A DNA stretch of 38,735 nt from an uncultured Veillonellaceae bacterium (GCA_947254705.1 CAMYCX010000005.1:1-38735), one strand, 5' to 3'. Counted from the stretch's first letter, positions 15,761 through 24,084 are shown. Numbers and translations: made by a program. The notes: generated by a model from the letters alone, not told the origin.

Positions 15761-17003
15761 ATCCAAGCGACAGTGGACACGTTGGGGGCTGGGCGAATAT
15801 TTTTTGCTGGTTGTCATCGTGCTGGTGATCATCGGTGCGGTCAATGTATGGAGCTCGACGTTTTATATGAATTTGCGTGCCGGTGATTCGGGCATGTGGC
15901 ATTTGTATCGGCATATTATTTTTATTATGCTGGGAATGTTGACCGGGCTGCTGGCGTATTGGGCAGTTACGTTTCGCTGGATGCAAAAAAGCGGCATGTT
16001 GACGTTTTTGGTGACATTGACGGTGTTGTCGTTGCTGGCGGTTTTGGTCGCAGGGGTAACCGTCAACGGTGCGCGACGTTGGATTGCGGTCGGCGTCTGG
16101 ACGGTACAACCGTCGGAGTTGGCCAAATTTGTGGCGATTATGTGGAGTGCGAAATACTTGGCGGTACTGCATAAGCAACAGCATCCCGTGCGCCTGTGGG
16201 CATCATTGATGACCGCCGTCAAGAAACGTCATATCAAGTATATGTGGGCGGAATGGAAGCCGCTGGCGGTGCCGTTGTTGTTCGGCTTTTTGGTGTATCC
16301 GCAGCCGGACTTCGGCACGGTATTGCTGATTATCGGCTTTCCCATCATGCTGTACATATTGGCGGGATTGCCGTGGCGGGAGGTGACGGGTACCGTGGCC
16401 GCCGTAGCGGCGTTCGGTGCGGTCGCGGTCATGGCGGCACCGTACCGGCGGGAGCGCTTGGTCGCGTTGTGGGATCCGTTCCGCCATGCACGGGACTTGG
16501 GCTACCAGACGGTGCAGAGTATCATTGCCGTCGGCTCGGGCGGTATTTTCGGCCAAGGGGCGGGACGAGGACACAGTAAGTACGCATATCTTCCGGAGCA
16601 GTACACCGACTTTGCCTTTTCCGTATGGGCGCAGGAATGGGGATTTATCGGCTCGGCGATCGTCGTGCTTTTGTTCGTGGCACTGTTGCTGCTGGGGTGG
16701 CGCATCGCGTCACGGACGCCGCATTTGTACGGACGTTATCTCGTGTACGGTCTGACAGGGCTGTTGGCGGGGCAAGGGCTGTACAATATGACCATGGCGG
16801 TGGGCAGCGCACCCGTGACGGGGGTGCCGCTTCCGTTTATCAGTTACGGCGGTACGTCGCTGGTGACGTGTCTGGCCGCCGTCGGTACGATATTGGGCGT
16901 CTGGCAGATCAATCGTGAAAAAGAGGCACGGCGCAAAGTCTTGCAGCAGCAGGAAATACTGACATCGGGACGACCGATGCGGCGCTATCCTTCACATCGA
17001 TAA
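15747..17003 (+). CDS. ftsW: Second SEDS glycosyltransferase, FtsW-like
   Basis: This 418-residue protein has about ten membrane segments and the SEDS signatures GARRWIAVGVWTVQPSELAK, QPDFGTVLLI, LPEQYTDFAFSVWAQEWG and PVTGVPLPFISYGGTSLV. The operon already holds a RodA next to PBP2, and the glycine-rich end here is canonical, so this is most likely the divisome lipid II polymerase FtsW. No dcw neighbours (mur, ftsQ, ftsZ) are present, so a RodA paralogue is the alternative. Three consecutive ATG codons (15747, 15750, 15753) follow GAAAGGA at 15736-15742; any may be used. It is the last gene of the long operon, and I see no hairpin terminator directly after it. Confidence 0.82.
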   Translation: MMMNKSKRQWTRWGLGEYFLLVVIVLVIIGAVNVWSSTFYMNLRAGDSGMWHLYRHIIFIMLGMLTGLLAYWAVTFRWMQKSGMLTFLVTLTVLSLLAVLVAGVTVNGARRWIAVGVWTVQPSELAKFVAIMWSAKYLAVLHKQQHPVRLWASLMTAVKKRHIKYMWAEWKPLAVPLLFGFLVYPQPDFGTVLLIIGFPIMLYILAGLPWREVTGTVAAVAAFGAVAVMAAPYRRERLVALWDPFRHARDLGYQTVQSIIAVGSGGIFGQGAGRGHSKYAYLPEQYTDFAFSVWAQEWGFIGSAIVVLLFVALLLLGWRIASRTPHLYGRYLVYGLTGLLAGQGLYNMTMAVGSAPVTGVPLPFISYGGTSLVTCLAAVGTILGVWQINREKEARRKVLQQQEILTSGRPMRRYPSHR

Positions 17004-17009
17004 TAGGAC

Positions 17010-17037
17010 TTGACGTGTATCATCGGTGCGGTATAAT
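17010..17037 (+). promoter_or_regulatory. Promoter of the uracil permease gene
   Basis: TTGACG (17010-17015), 16 bases, TATAAT (17032-17037). Transcription would start near 17044, just before the PyrR-type leader. Confidence 0.85.
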
Positions 17038-17047
17038 AGAACAGATG

Positions 17048-17129
17048 ATACCTTTAATTCAGTCCCGTGAGGCTGACAAGGATGAGCGCAGAATGAGTGA
17101 GGACTCTCCGTGTCGGCGAGTCCTTTTTT
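17048..17129 (+). promoter_or_regulatory. PyrR-binding attenuator with intrinsic terminator
   Basis: The leader begins with a pyr binding-loop hairpin. CAGTC (17060-17064) pairs with GGCTG (17071-17075) around a CCGTGA loop, flanked by CCTT and AAGG; this matches the PyrR anti-antiterminator consensus. Downstream, AGGACTC (17100-17106) pairs with GAGTCCT (17118-17124), with an inner CCG/CGG pair, then a T6 tract ends the leader. By analogy with Bacillus, UMP-bound PyrR would favour termination, so permease is made when pyrimidines are low. PyrR itself is not in the window. Confidence 0.88.
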
Positions 17130-17150
17130 CTTGCGCCAAAGGAGGAGCAG

Positions 17151-18419
17151 ATGAAAAAAATAGTAGATGTAGACGAACGATTACCGATTTTGCAGACGAT
17201 TCCGCTCAGTATTCAGCATTTGTTTGCGATGTTCGGGGCGACGGTACTGGTGCCCTTTTTGCTCAAGGTCGACCCCGCGACGGCGTTGATGATGAACGGG
17301 ATCGGAACGCTGTTGTACTTGTGGATTTGTAAAGGACGGTTGCCGGCGTATCTTGGTTCGAGTTTTGCGTTTATCACACCGGTACTGACGGTACTGTCGC
17401 TGCCGCTTGGCGGATACGGTGCCGCCCAAGGCGGGTTTATCGCGTTCGGGTTGTGTTTTATCCTGCTCGCGTTGATCGTTCAAAAGGTCGGTGTGGAGTG
17501 GATCGATGTGTTGTTCCCGCCGGCGGCGATGGGGGCGATCGTCGCCATCATCGGGTTGGAACTGGCGCCGTCAGCCATGTCGATGGCGGGGCTGGTCGGT
17601 GATCCGGCCGCCGATCTCGGGATACCGGCCGACAAGGCGATCGGCGTGTCGATGTTTACACTGGCGGTAACGGTACTCGTGTCGATGTTGGGCCGGGGAT
17701 TTTTATCGGTCATTCCGATTTTGACGGGGGTTGTGGCAGGCTACATTGCTTCGCTCTGTGTCGGCATTGTCGATTTGGACGCGATTGCGGCGGCACCGTG
17801 GGTGGCGGTACCGACGCTTTATCGACCGGTCTTTAACCTGCAGGCGATCTTCATCATTTTGCCGGCCGTAGTGGTCGTGTTTGCCGAACATATCGGTCAT
17901 CTGGTCGTGACGAGTAATGTCATCGGTCGGGATTTGATGCATGATCCGGGATTGCCGCGTTCCTTGTTTGCCGACGGGTTGGCAAACGTTCTCTCGGGGT
18001 TTGCGGGGGCGACGCCGAATACGACATACGGTGAAAATATCGGCGTCATGGCGATTACCCGCGTGTACAGCGTGTGGGTGATCGGCGGTGCGGCGATCAT
18101 TGCGATTCTCTGTTCGTTCATCGGGAAAATCGCGGCGATGATTCATGGGATTCCCGTGCCGGTTATGGGCGGCGTTTGCATACTGCTCTTCGGGATTATT
18201 GCCACGACCGGTTTGCGGATGCTCGTGGATCGCAAGGTGGATTATACGAAACCGGCCAATATGATGCTGACCGCGGTGACGATGATTACCGGTCTGTCGG
18301 GCGCGGTATTGAATGTGGGCCCGTTTCACCTCAAAGGCATGGCGTTGGCCACGGTGGTGGCGATTGTCATGGCGGTGACCATGCGCGTGATCCATCGCTT
18401 TGTTCCGCCGGAAGAGTAA
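17151..18419 (+). CDS. uraA: Uracil permease (NCS2 family)
   Basis: This 422-residue transporter of the nucleobase:cation symporter-2 family would import uracil with protons. It has about 14 membrane segments. PLSIQHLFAMFGATVLVPFL opens the fold. FAEHIGHLVVTSN contains the first substrate-binding Glu, and the family signature GATPNTTYGENIGVMAITR the second. These fit UraA/PyrP rather than xanthine permeases. ATG 17151 follows AAAGGAGG (17138-17145); an upstream in-frame GTG would start inside the attenuator and is rejected. The PyrR-type leader supports the uracil assignment independently. A strong terminator follows, so it is monocistronic. Confidence 0.95.
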   Translation: MKKIVDVDERLPILQTIPLSIQHLFAMFGATVLVPFLLKVDPATALMMNGIGTLLYLWICKGRLPAYLGSSFAFITPVLTVLSLPLGGYGAAQGGFIAFGLCFILLALIVQKVGVEWIDVLFPPAAMGAIVAIIGLELAPSAMSMAGLVGDPAADLGIPADKAIGVSMFTLAVTVLVSMLGRGFLSVIPILTGVVAGYIASLCVGIVDLDAIAAAPWVAVPTLYRPVFNLQAIFIILPAVVVVFAEHIGHLVVTSNVIGRDLMHDPGLPRSLFADGLANVLSGFAGATPNTTYGENIGVMAITRVYSVWVIGGAAIIAILCSFIGKIAAMIHGIPVPVMGGVCILLFGIIATTGLRMLVDRKVDYTKPANMMLTAVTMITGLSGAVLNVGPFHLKGMALATVVAIVMAVTMRVIHRFVPPEE

Positions 18420-18430
18420 GTGATATACGG

Positions 18431-18461
18431 AACACGTCTGCTATGGCAGACGTGTTTTTTT
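18431..18461 (+). terminator. Rho-independent terminator of uraA
   Basis: AACACGTCTGC (18431-18441), loop TATG, GCAGACGTGTT (18446-18456), then T residues. Confidence 0.93.
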
Positions 18462-18464
18462 ATT

Positions 18465-18483
18465 GTCACGGTTGCGCCGTGAC
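18465..18483. repeat. Perfect inverted repeat upstream of a small exported-protein gene
   Basis: GTCACGG (18465-18471) and CCGTGAC (18477-18483) flank a 5-base spacer. No T-run follows, so it is not an intrinsic terminator on the plus strand. It lies about 35 bases before the -10 at 18517 and could be an operator, or chance. Confidence 0.4.
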
Positions 18484-18513
18484 GGATATGCAGTATCGGA
18501 AGGGGGATGTCTT

Positions 18514-18522
18514 TGGTATAAT
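18514..18522 (+). promoter_or_regulatory. Extended -10 promoter
   Basis: TG (18514-18515), G, TATAAT (18517-18522), about 32 bases before the start at 18555. No clear -35. Confidence 0.62.
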
Positions 18523-18554
18523 ACAGACAGAGGGATACGGACAGGAGGGATAGA

Positions 18555-19025
18555 ATGCGAACGGGAACTATCGGTGCGGTGATATGGTGTGCATGTATCG
18601 TGACGGTACAGGCGGCGTCACTCTTGCCGCCGTTACCGGCCTTGCCGGAGGTGCAGGGACCGATTGTCGGGGCGATCAGTACACCGCCGTCGCCGTTACC
18701 GCCGAAGGCGCAAACAAGGCCCGTACCGGTCGAGGGAACGCTGGCGCAAGCGTGGGCCGTTGACGGCCGCACGGTGGAAGTGACGCTGACGGATGAGGCG
18801 ATGACGCCCGTTGCGGCCGATTTCGTGCTGTGGCCGACGCAGACCGTGACTGCGGTTATTCCTACGGACGATCCGCGCGTGTATCGGTTGCAAGTCGATC
18901 GTCTGCAACCGGATACGTTGTATCGGGTGACGTATCGTGACGGGGAGGCGGTACTGTTTCGCACGCTGCGAACCGCACGGGCGACGAGCGAGCAATACAA
19001 AGGACGTCACGGAGATTATTTTTGA
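18555..19025 (+). CDS. Small exported protein, possible FN3/Ig-like fold
   Basis: This 156-residue protein has a hydrophobic N-terminal segment with a likely Sec cleavage after VQA-A (about 20), then a proline-rich linker (LPPLPALPEV, TPPSPLPPK) up to about 55. A C-terminal stretch of alternating hydrophobics ends RVYRLQVDRLQPDTLYRVTYRDG, which resembles the last strands of fibronectin type III or similar Ig-like domains. I do not recognise the family. ATG 18555 follows AGGAGGG. It has its own promoter and lies 67 bases before the EF-G-like gene, so read-through is possible. It is probably cell-envelope associated; any binding role is inference from fold resemblance. Confidence 0.7.
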   Translation: MRTGTIGAVIWCACIVTVQAASLLPPLPALPEVQGPIVGAISTPPSPLPPKAQTRPVPVEGTLAQAWAVDGRTVEVTLTDEAMTPVAADFVLWPTQTVTAVIPTDDPRVYRLQVDRLQPDTLYRVTYRDGEAVLFRTLRTARATSEQYKGRHGDYF

Positions 19026-19092
19026 CGGCAAAAAGGAAAACGGTACATCGCGGAGAATGATAAGGCAGTAGTTTCGGACACAAGGAGGCGGT

Positions 19093-21159
19093 ATGATGAA
19101 GGAACAAGCGGGATCCAATGTACGCAATGTCGCCGTGTTGTCGCATGACGGCGCGGGAAAAACGGCAGTGGTGGAAAACCTACTGGTCGTCAGCGGTGCA
19201 TTGGACAGTGTCGGCACGGGAGCGGACAATAAACACGTGCTGGACTATGAACCGGAAGAGATCAAACGCAATGTCACCATTCAGATGGGGATTGCTCCGT
19301 GTGAGTGGAAAGGCTACAAACTCAATTTTATTGACACGCCGGGGTACAGCGAATTTTCCGGTGAAGTACGAGCGGCGTTGCGGGCATGTGACGGGATCTT
19401 GATCGTCGTGTCGGCGGAGTCGGGCGTGGAAGTCGATACCGAACGAGCATGGGCCTACGGCGATGAATTACACTTGCCGCGGATGATTTTCATCAACAAA
19501 ATGGACGCGGAACAGGCGGATTATGACGGGACGCTGCAACGGATGCGGGAACTGTTCGGTAAATCCGTGATGCCGTTGCATCTACCGATGGGCAGCGGGG
19601 CAGACTTTACGGGGATTATCGACATCGTCAAGTTGACCGCAACGACATGGCAGGACGGAAAGGAAACGGAAATTGAGATTCCCGAACCGTACTTGCAACG
19701 GGCGAAAGAAGTCCGTGAGATGGCCATCGAAGCGGCCGCGGAAGGCGACGATATCTTGCTGGAAAAATATCTTGACGGCGGCGAGCTGACGGTGGAAGAA
19801 ATTCGTCTCGGTCTGCGCGAAGGGATGAAGTCGGGACGGGTCACGCCGGTTATGATCGGTTCGGCGCACAAGCAAATCGGACTCGATAAAATGCTGGATC
19901 GTATTATCCGTTATATGCCCGACGCATCGACTCGGGTGATGGAAGGGCGCAATCCCGACACGGATACGCCGGTGACCGTGCATGCGGACAATCCGTTCAC
20001 CGCATTCGTGTTCAAGACGGTATTGGATCCGTTTGCCGGCAAGATGAGTTATATTCGCGTGATCTCGGGTACTTTGCGGGAAGGTGACAAGCTTTATAAC
20101 CGCACGCAGAATAAGACGGAACGTTTTACCAAGATGTTTACGCTCGTCGGCAAGCAGCAACTGCCGCTTACGGAGGCGACCGTCGGTGATATCATCGTCA
20201 TTCCGAAGTTGGAGGCCAAGACGGGCGATACGTTCTCCGATGCGAATTTCCCCGTCGTGTATGACGGGATTCGTTTCCCGAAACCGTTGTACATCGTGGC
20301 GCTTGAACCGGAATCGAAGGGCGATGAAGAAAAGTTGACGGCCGGACTGATGAAGTTGTCGGAAGAAGATCCGACGCTGATTGTCGTCAAAGATCCCGAA
20401 GTACGGCAAACCTTGGTCTACTCGATGGGAGACGTACATCTGCAGCACAACTTGGCGAAGCTGGAACGCAAGTACGGTGCCAAGGCGCGTCTTGTCGACC
20501 CGAAAGTGCCGTATCGGGAAACGATTCTCGGCAGTGCGGAGGCGGAAGGCAAGCACAAAAAGCAAAGCGGCGGCCACGGGCAGTACGGGCATGTCTTTAT
20601 CCGGGTGGAACCGAGTCAGGAAGATTTCGTTTTTGTAGATGATATTTTCGGCGGTGCCGTGCCGCGGCAGTATATACCGGCGGTGGAAAAGGGCGCGCGG
20701 GAAACCTTGGAACAAGGCTTGATCGCGGGGTATCCCATGATCGGGATTCAGGTGACGCTGTATGACGGCTCCTATCATTCCGTCGATTCGTCCGAACTGG
20801 CGTTTAAGGTGGCGGCGGCGCAGGCATTGAAAAAAGCCGTTCCGCAGGCACGACCGATTTTGCTCCAACCGATCGAAACGGTCAATGTCATTGTGCCGGA
20901 AGAATACACGGGTACGATTGTCGGCGATTTGTCCGCCAAGGGCGGTCGGATTCTCGGTATGGAACCGGGCGATCGCGACGGCATCTCGGTGGTACGGGCA
21001 CAAGTACCGCTCGGCAAGATGTTCGGCTATGTGACGGAATTGCGTTCGCAGACACAGGGACGCGGTACGTACAACATGGAATTTTATCAGTATGAAGAAG
21101 TACCGCCGCAGGAAGCGGAAAAAATTATCGCTGCATTTACGGCGGCAAAGGACGAATAA
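19093..21159 (+). CDS. Elongation factor G-like GTPase (EF-G2 type)
   Basis: This 688-residue translational GTPase has the EF-G domain order. G1 reads SHDGAGKT (17-24), the switch region RNVTIQMGIAP, G3 DTPGYSEF and G4 NKMD; the C-terminal domain IV/V contains GGHGQYGHV and LSAKGGRILGME. Canonical EF-G has AHIDAGKTT and RGITI, so this belongs to the EF-G-like/FusA2 branch, whose members often bind the ribosome but have no settled role. No rpsL, rpsG or tuf is adjacent, so it is not the str-operon fusA. Starts at 19093 or 19096 are both possible after AAGGAGG (19082-19088). Confidence 0.9.
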   Translation: MMKEQAGSNVRNVAVLSHDGAGKTAVVENLLVVSGALDSVGTGADNKHVLDYEPEEIKRNVTIQMGIAPCEWKGYKLNFIDTPGYSEFSGEVRAALRACDGILIVVSAESGVEVDTERAWAYGDELHLPRMIFINKMDAEQADYDGTLQRMRELFGKSVMPLHLPMGSGADFTGIIDIVKLTATTWQDGKETEIEIPEPYLQRAKEVREMAIEAAAEGDDILLEKYLDGGELTVEEIRLGLREGMKSGRVTPVMIGSAHKQIGLDKMLDRIIRYMPDASTRVMEGRNPDTDTPVTVHADNPFTAFVFKTVLDPFAGKMSYIRVISGTLREGDKLYNRTQNKTERFTKMFTLVGKQQLPLTEATVGDIIVIPKLEAKTGDTFSDANFPVVYDGIRFPKPLYIVALEPESKGDEEKLTAGLMKLSEEDPTLIVVKDPEVRQTLVYSMGDVHLQHNLAKLERKYGAKARLVDPKVPYRETILGSAEAEGKHKKQSGGHGQYGHVFIRVEPSQEDFVFVDDIFGGAVPRQYIPAVEKGARETLEQGLIAGYPMIGIQVTLYDGSYHSVDSSELAFKVAAAQALKKAVPQARPILLQPIETVNVIVPEEYTGTIVGDLSAKGGRILGMEPGDRDGISVVRAQVPLGKMFGYVTELRSQTQGRGTYNMEFYQYEEVPPQEAEKIIAAFTAAKDE

Positions 21160-21164
21160 GCAGG

Positions 21165-21190
21165 CGCCGCCGAGGATTCTCGGCGGCGTT
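21165..21190 (+). terminator. GC-rich hairpin after the EF-G-like gene
   Basis: CGCCGCCGAG (21165-21174) and CTCGGCGGCG (21179-21188) form a 10-bp stem around GATT. The T tract is weak (TTCGTT), so termination may be partial. Confidence 0.7.
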
Positions 21191-21203
21191 CGTTAATAGT
21201 ATA

Positions 21204-21212
21204 TGCTATAAT
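21204..21212 (+). promoter_or_regulatory. Upstream candidate promoter of ald
   Basis: TG (21204-21205), C, TATAAT (21207-21212), followed by GACT as in the downstream promoter. No good -35. It would give a leader of about 135 bases. Confidence 0.45.
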
Positions 21213-21279
21213 GACTGTGCGGCATAGAACGGGCGATCTATGTTGATTTATCAATGTGAGAAAAAGTTGGTAAAAATGC

Positions 21280-21308
21280 TTGTTTACTTTATCACAGGGT
21301 GGTATAAT
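21280..21308 (+). promoter_or_regulatory. Main promoter of ald
   Basis: TTGTTT (21280-21285), 17 bases, TATAAT (21303-21308), with TG at 21300-21301 forming an extended -10. It lies about 45 bases before the ATG. Confidence 0.8.
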
Positions 21309-21353
21309 GACTTCGGTAATTAGTATACTCTATTTGACACAGGAGGTCGGATT

Positions 21354-22472
21354 ATGCGAATTGGCGTAGCAAAGGAAATCAAAAACAACGAATTTCGTGT
21401 CGGCTTGACACCGGCGGGTGCACATGCACTGGTCGAAGCGGGTCATACCGTATTTGTTGAAAAAGGAGCGGGCGAAGGTTCGTTCATTACCGATGCGGAA
21501 TACGAAGCGGTCGGTGCAAAAATTGTAGCGGACAAACAGAAACTGTTCGATGATTCGGACATGATTATCAAAGTGAAAGAACCGATTGCGGAAGAATATG
21601 ATCTCTTCCATGAAGGACAGATTTTGTATACCTACCTTCACTTGGCGCCGGAACCGGAATTGACGGATGCGCTGTTGCGTCATAAAGTCGTCGGTATCGC
21701 ATATGAAACCGTACTCGGTCGTGACGGCCGCAGCTTGCCGTTGCTCCAACCGATGAGCGAAGTAGCGGGTCGTATGTCGATCCAAGTGGCCGCTCATTTC
21801 CTTGAAAAAATCAACGGCGGCAAAGGGAAACTCATGGGCGGCGTAGCCGGCGTGCTCGCTGCGAAAGTGACGATTGTCGGCGGCGGTACGGTCGGTACGA
21901 ACGCGGCGAAAATGGCGGTCGGTATGGGGGCGGATGTCACCGTCATTGACAATAACCTGAACCGGTTGCGTGAATTGGACGATATCTTCGGTGCGCGCGT
22001 GAAAACGCTTGCGTCGAACCCGCTCAACATTGCACAGGCGGTTAAGGACAGCGATGTCGTCATCGGCTCGGTACTGATTCCGGGTGCGAAGACGCCGCAG
22101 CTGATTACGACGGAAATGGTAAAAGAAATGGCACCGGGTTCGGTCATCGTTGACGTGGCCATCGACCAGGGCGGTGCCGTACAGTCCGTTGACGGACCGA
22201 CGACGCACGAAGATCCGGTTCGCATAAAATACGGTGTCGTTCATTATTCGGTAGCAAACATGCCGGGGGCGGTAGCCAATACGTCGACATTCGCACTGAC
22301 GAACGCGACATTGCCGTATGCCATTGCGATTGCCAATAAAGGCTGGAAACAAGCCGTTATCGATGATAAAGGTTTGGCCAACGGGGTGAATACGCTGGAA
22401 GGTCATGTAACGTTCAAAGGCGTGGCCGATGCGTTGGGCCTGGCGTACAAACCGCTAGATGAATTGATCTGA
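21354..22472 (+). CDS. ald: Alanine dehydrogenase
   Basis: This 372-residue enzyme interconverts L-alanine with pyruvate, ammonia and NADH. Substrate-binding Arg15 (FRVGLTP), Lys75 (KVKEP) and the catalytic His96 (YLHLAPE) match family numbering. The NAD-binding glycine motif is VTIVGGGTVGTNAA (about 172-185), and the catalytic Asp near 271 lies in DVAIDQGG. Length equals known Ald enzymes. The segment usually reading GGVPGV is GGVAGV here, a minor change. AGGAGGT precedes ATG 21354. It is a single-gene unit with strong signals, consistent with high expression, and links amino acid catabolism to the pyruvate pool. Confidence 0.97.
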   Translation: MRIGVAKEIKNNEFRVGLTPAGAHALVEAGHTVFVEKGAGEGSFITDAEYEAVGAKIVADKQKLFDDSDMIIKVKEPIAEEYDLFHEGQILYTYLHLAPEPELTDALLRHKVVGIAYETVLGRDGRSLPLLQPMSEVAGRMSIQVAAHFLEKINGGKGKLMGGVAGVLAAKVTIVGGGTVGTNAAKMAVGMGADVTVIDNNLNRLRELDDIFGARVKTLASNPLNIAQAVKDSDVVIGSVLIPGAKTPQLITTEMVKEMAPGSVIVDVAIDQGGAVQSVDGPTTHEDPVRIKYGVVHYSVANMPGAVANTSTFALTNATLPYAIAIANKGWKQAVIDDKGLANGVNTLEGHVTFKGVADALGLAYKPLDELI

Positions 22473-22490
22473 GTCTCAAGCAGTTCATAA

Positions 22491-22517
22491 AGCACGCCCT
22501 TCGGGGCGTGTTTTTTT
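22491..22517 (+). terminator. Rho-independent terminator of ald
   Basis: CACGCCC (22493-22499), UUCG tetraloop, GGGCGTG (22504-22510), then seven T residues. The T tract overlaps the -35 of the next promoter. Confidence 0.93.
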
Positions 22518-22544
22518 GCATCTGTCGGCAGAAATCGGTATAAT
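22516..22544 (+). promoter_or_regulatory. Promoter of pncB
   Basis: TTGCAT (22516-22521), 17 bases, TATAAT (22539-22544). The -35 is packed into the end of the ald terminator. Confidence 0.78.
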
Positions 22545-22568
22545 GCAGACAAACAAGGGGGCGGTGAC

Positions 22569-24014
22569 ATGCATAAAGGATTGGTGACGGATTTTTATCA
22601 ATTGACGATGGCGCAGGGCCTGTGGCGGATCGGCGCACAGGATGTACCCTGCGTATTTGATTTTACTTTTCGCAAGAACCCGTTCGGCGGAGGCTATACC
22701 GTGGTGGCGGGGATCGAGCATCTGACGGAATTTTTGGCGGCGTTTACGTACGGGCCGGAAGAGATCGCCTATTTGCGTGAAACGGGTGCGTTTGAAGAGG
22801 AGTTCCTCACGTGGTTGGCACAGTTTCGCTTTACCGGATCGATTTATGCGATGCCGGAAGGTACGGTGGCGTTTCCGGGAGAAGTGCTCGTGCGCGTGGA
22901 AGCACCGAAGGCACAGGCGCTGCTGATTGAGACGGGATTGACGATGATCATGAACCATGAAAGCCTGATCGCAACGAAGGCCCGACGGATTCGGACGGTC
23001 GCGCCGCATGACAGTTTGATGGAGTTCGGATTGCGGCGGGCACAGGGCGAGAGTGCGGGTCATTACGGTGCGCGGGCGTCGATCGTCGGCGGATTTAATT
23101 CCACGAGCAATGTGGAGTCGGCACGGCGGTTCGGAATCCGTGCGGTCGGTACGATGGCGCACAGTTGGGTGATGAGTTTTGCCGATGAATTGGACGCATT
23201 TCGCGAGTATGCACGGCAATATGACAATGCGGTGCTGTTGGTCGATACATATCATACGCTCGAGTCGGGCGTACCGCATGCGATTACCGTGTTTGAGGAA
23301 TTGCGTGCGCAAGGAAGACTGCCCGCGCAGTACGGGATTCGATTGGACAGCGGCGACTTGGCGTATCTGTCGCGGCAGGCACGGCAAATGCTTGATGCGG
23401 CGGGGTTCCCCGAGGCGGTGATTACTGCATCCAACGATTTGGACGAATACCTGGTGCGCAGCTTGAAAGAGCAGGGGGCGGCCATCAATGCGTGGGGCAT
23501 CGGGACCAAATTGATTACCGCCGACGGCACATCGGCGCTGGGCGGGGTGTACAAGCTGTCCGCCCAGGAAGAGAACGGACAATTGATTCCGAAGATGAAA
23601 TTTTCCGACAACCCGGAAAAAATGACCAACCCGGGACATAAAGATACGCGTCGGTTTTATCATCGGGAAAGCGGGAAGATGATTACGGACGTGGTATGTC
23701 TGGTGGATGAAACGATCAGTGAAGAAAATGAGTATGAACTGGTTTCGCATCCATATCGTTGGCGCCGAAAAAAACTCGCACCGGGCGCGTACTATGTCCG
23801 CAATATGTTACGACCGGTGATTCGTTACGGTCGACTGGTATATGATTTGCCGACGCTGGACAAGATTGCCGCGTATGCGGATGAACAGATTGAGCGGCTG
23901 TGGCCGGAATATCTTCGCTTTGACAATCCGGAAATTATGGAAGTGAATATTTCACCGAAACTGCAGGCATTGAAAGATCGTCTGATTGAAGAGAGTCTGG
24001 GCACGACGGACTGA
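22569..24014 (+). CDS. pncB: Nicotinate phosphoribosyltransferase
   Basis: This 481-residue enzyme converts nicotinate and PRPP to nicotinate mononucleotide in NAD salvage. It opens with the family hallmark LVTDFYQLTMAQG, followed by VFDFTFRKNPFGGGY and GTMAHSWVMSF, where His198 is the likely phosphorylated histidine. GIRLDSGDLAYLS forms the PRPP-site region, and IGTKLITADG follows. All expected motifs are intact and the length suits the long bacterial form. ATG 22569 follows a G-rich AAGGGGGCGG site. The gene has its own promoter and terminator, and no other NAD gene is nearby. Confidence 0.96.
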   Translation: MHKGLVTDFYQLTMAQGLWRIGAQDVPCVFDFTFRKNPFGGGYTVVAGIEHLTEFLAAFTYGPEEIAYLRETGAFEEEFLTWLAQFRFTGSIYAMPEGTVAFPGEVLVRVEAPKAQALLIETGLTMIMNHESLIATKARRIRTVAPHDSLMEFGLRRAQGESAGHYGARASIVGGFNSTSNVESARRFGIRAVGTMAHSWVMSFADELDAFREYARQYDNAVLLVDTYHTLESGVPHAITVFEELRAQGRLPAQYGIRLDSGDLAYLSRQARQMLDAAGFPEAVITASNDLDEYLVRSLKEQGAAINAWGIGTKLITADGTSALGGVYKLSAQEENGQLIPKMKFSDNPEKMTNPGHKDTRRFYHRESGKMITDVVCLVDETISEENEYELVSHPYRWRRKKLAPGAYYVRNMLRPVIRYGRLVYDLPTLDKIAAYADEQIERLWPEYLRFDNPEIMEVNISPKLQALKDRLIEESLGTTD

Positions 24015-24016
24015 GC

Positions 24017-24048
24017 AAACACCGAACCGCAATGACGGTTCGGTGTTT
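24017..24048 (+). terminator. Hairpin terminator of pncB
   Basis: AAACACCGAACCG (24017-24029) pairs with CGGTTCGGTGTTT (24036-24048) around CAATGA. The T tract is short (TTTCTT). Confidence 0.88.
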
Positions 24049-24049
24049 C

Positions 24050-24084
24050 TTGCGAGCGGAGATAAATTCATATTATAATATAAT
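24050..24084 (+). promoter_or_regulatory. Promoter of the paired exported-protein genes
   Basis: TTGCGA (24050-24055), 18 bases, TATAAT (24074-24079), which overlaps a second TATAAT (24079-24084). The start codon is 25 bases further on. Confidence 0.7.

Noticed and set aside
19582..21003. A 473-residue open frame on the minus strand
   Set aside because: It is antisense to the EF-G-like gene, which has full GTPase motifs; the product has no recognisable fold.
22485..23750. A 421-residue open frame on the minus strand
   Set aside because: It is antisense to pncB, runs across the ald terminator, and its composition is atypical.
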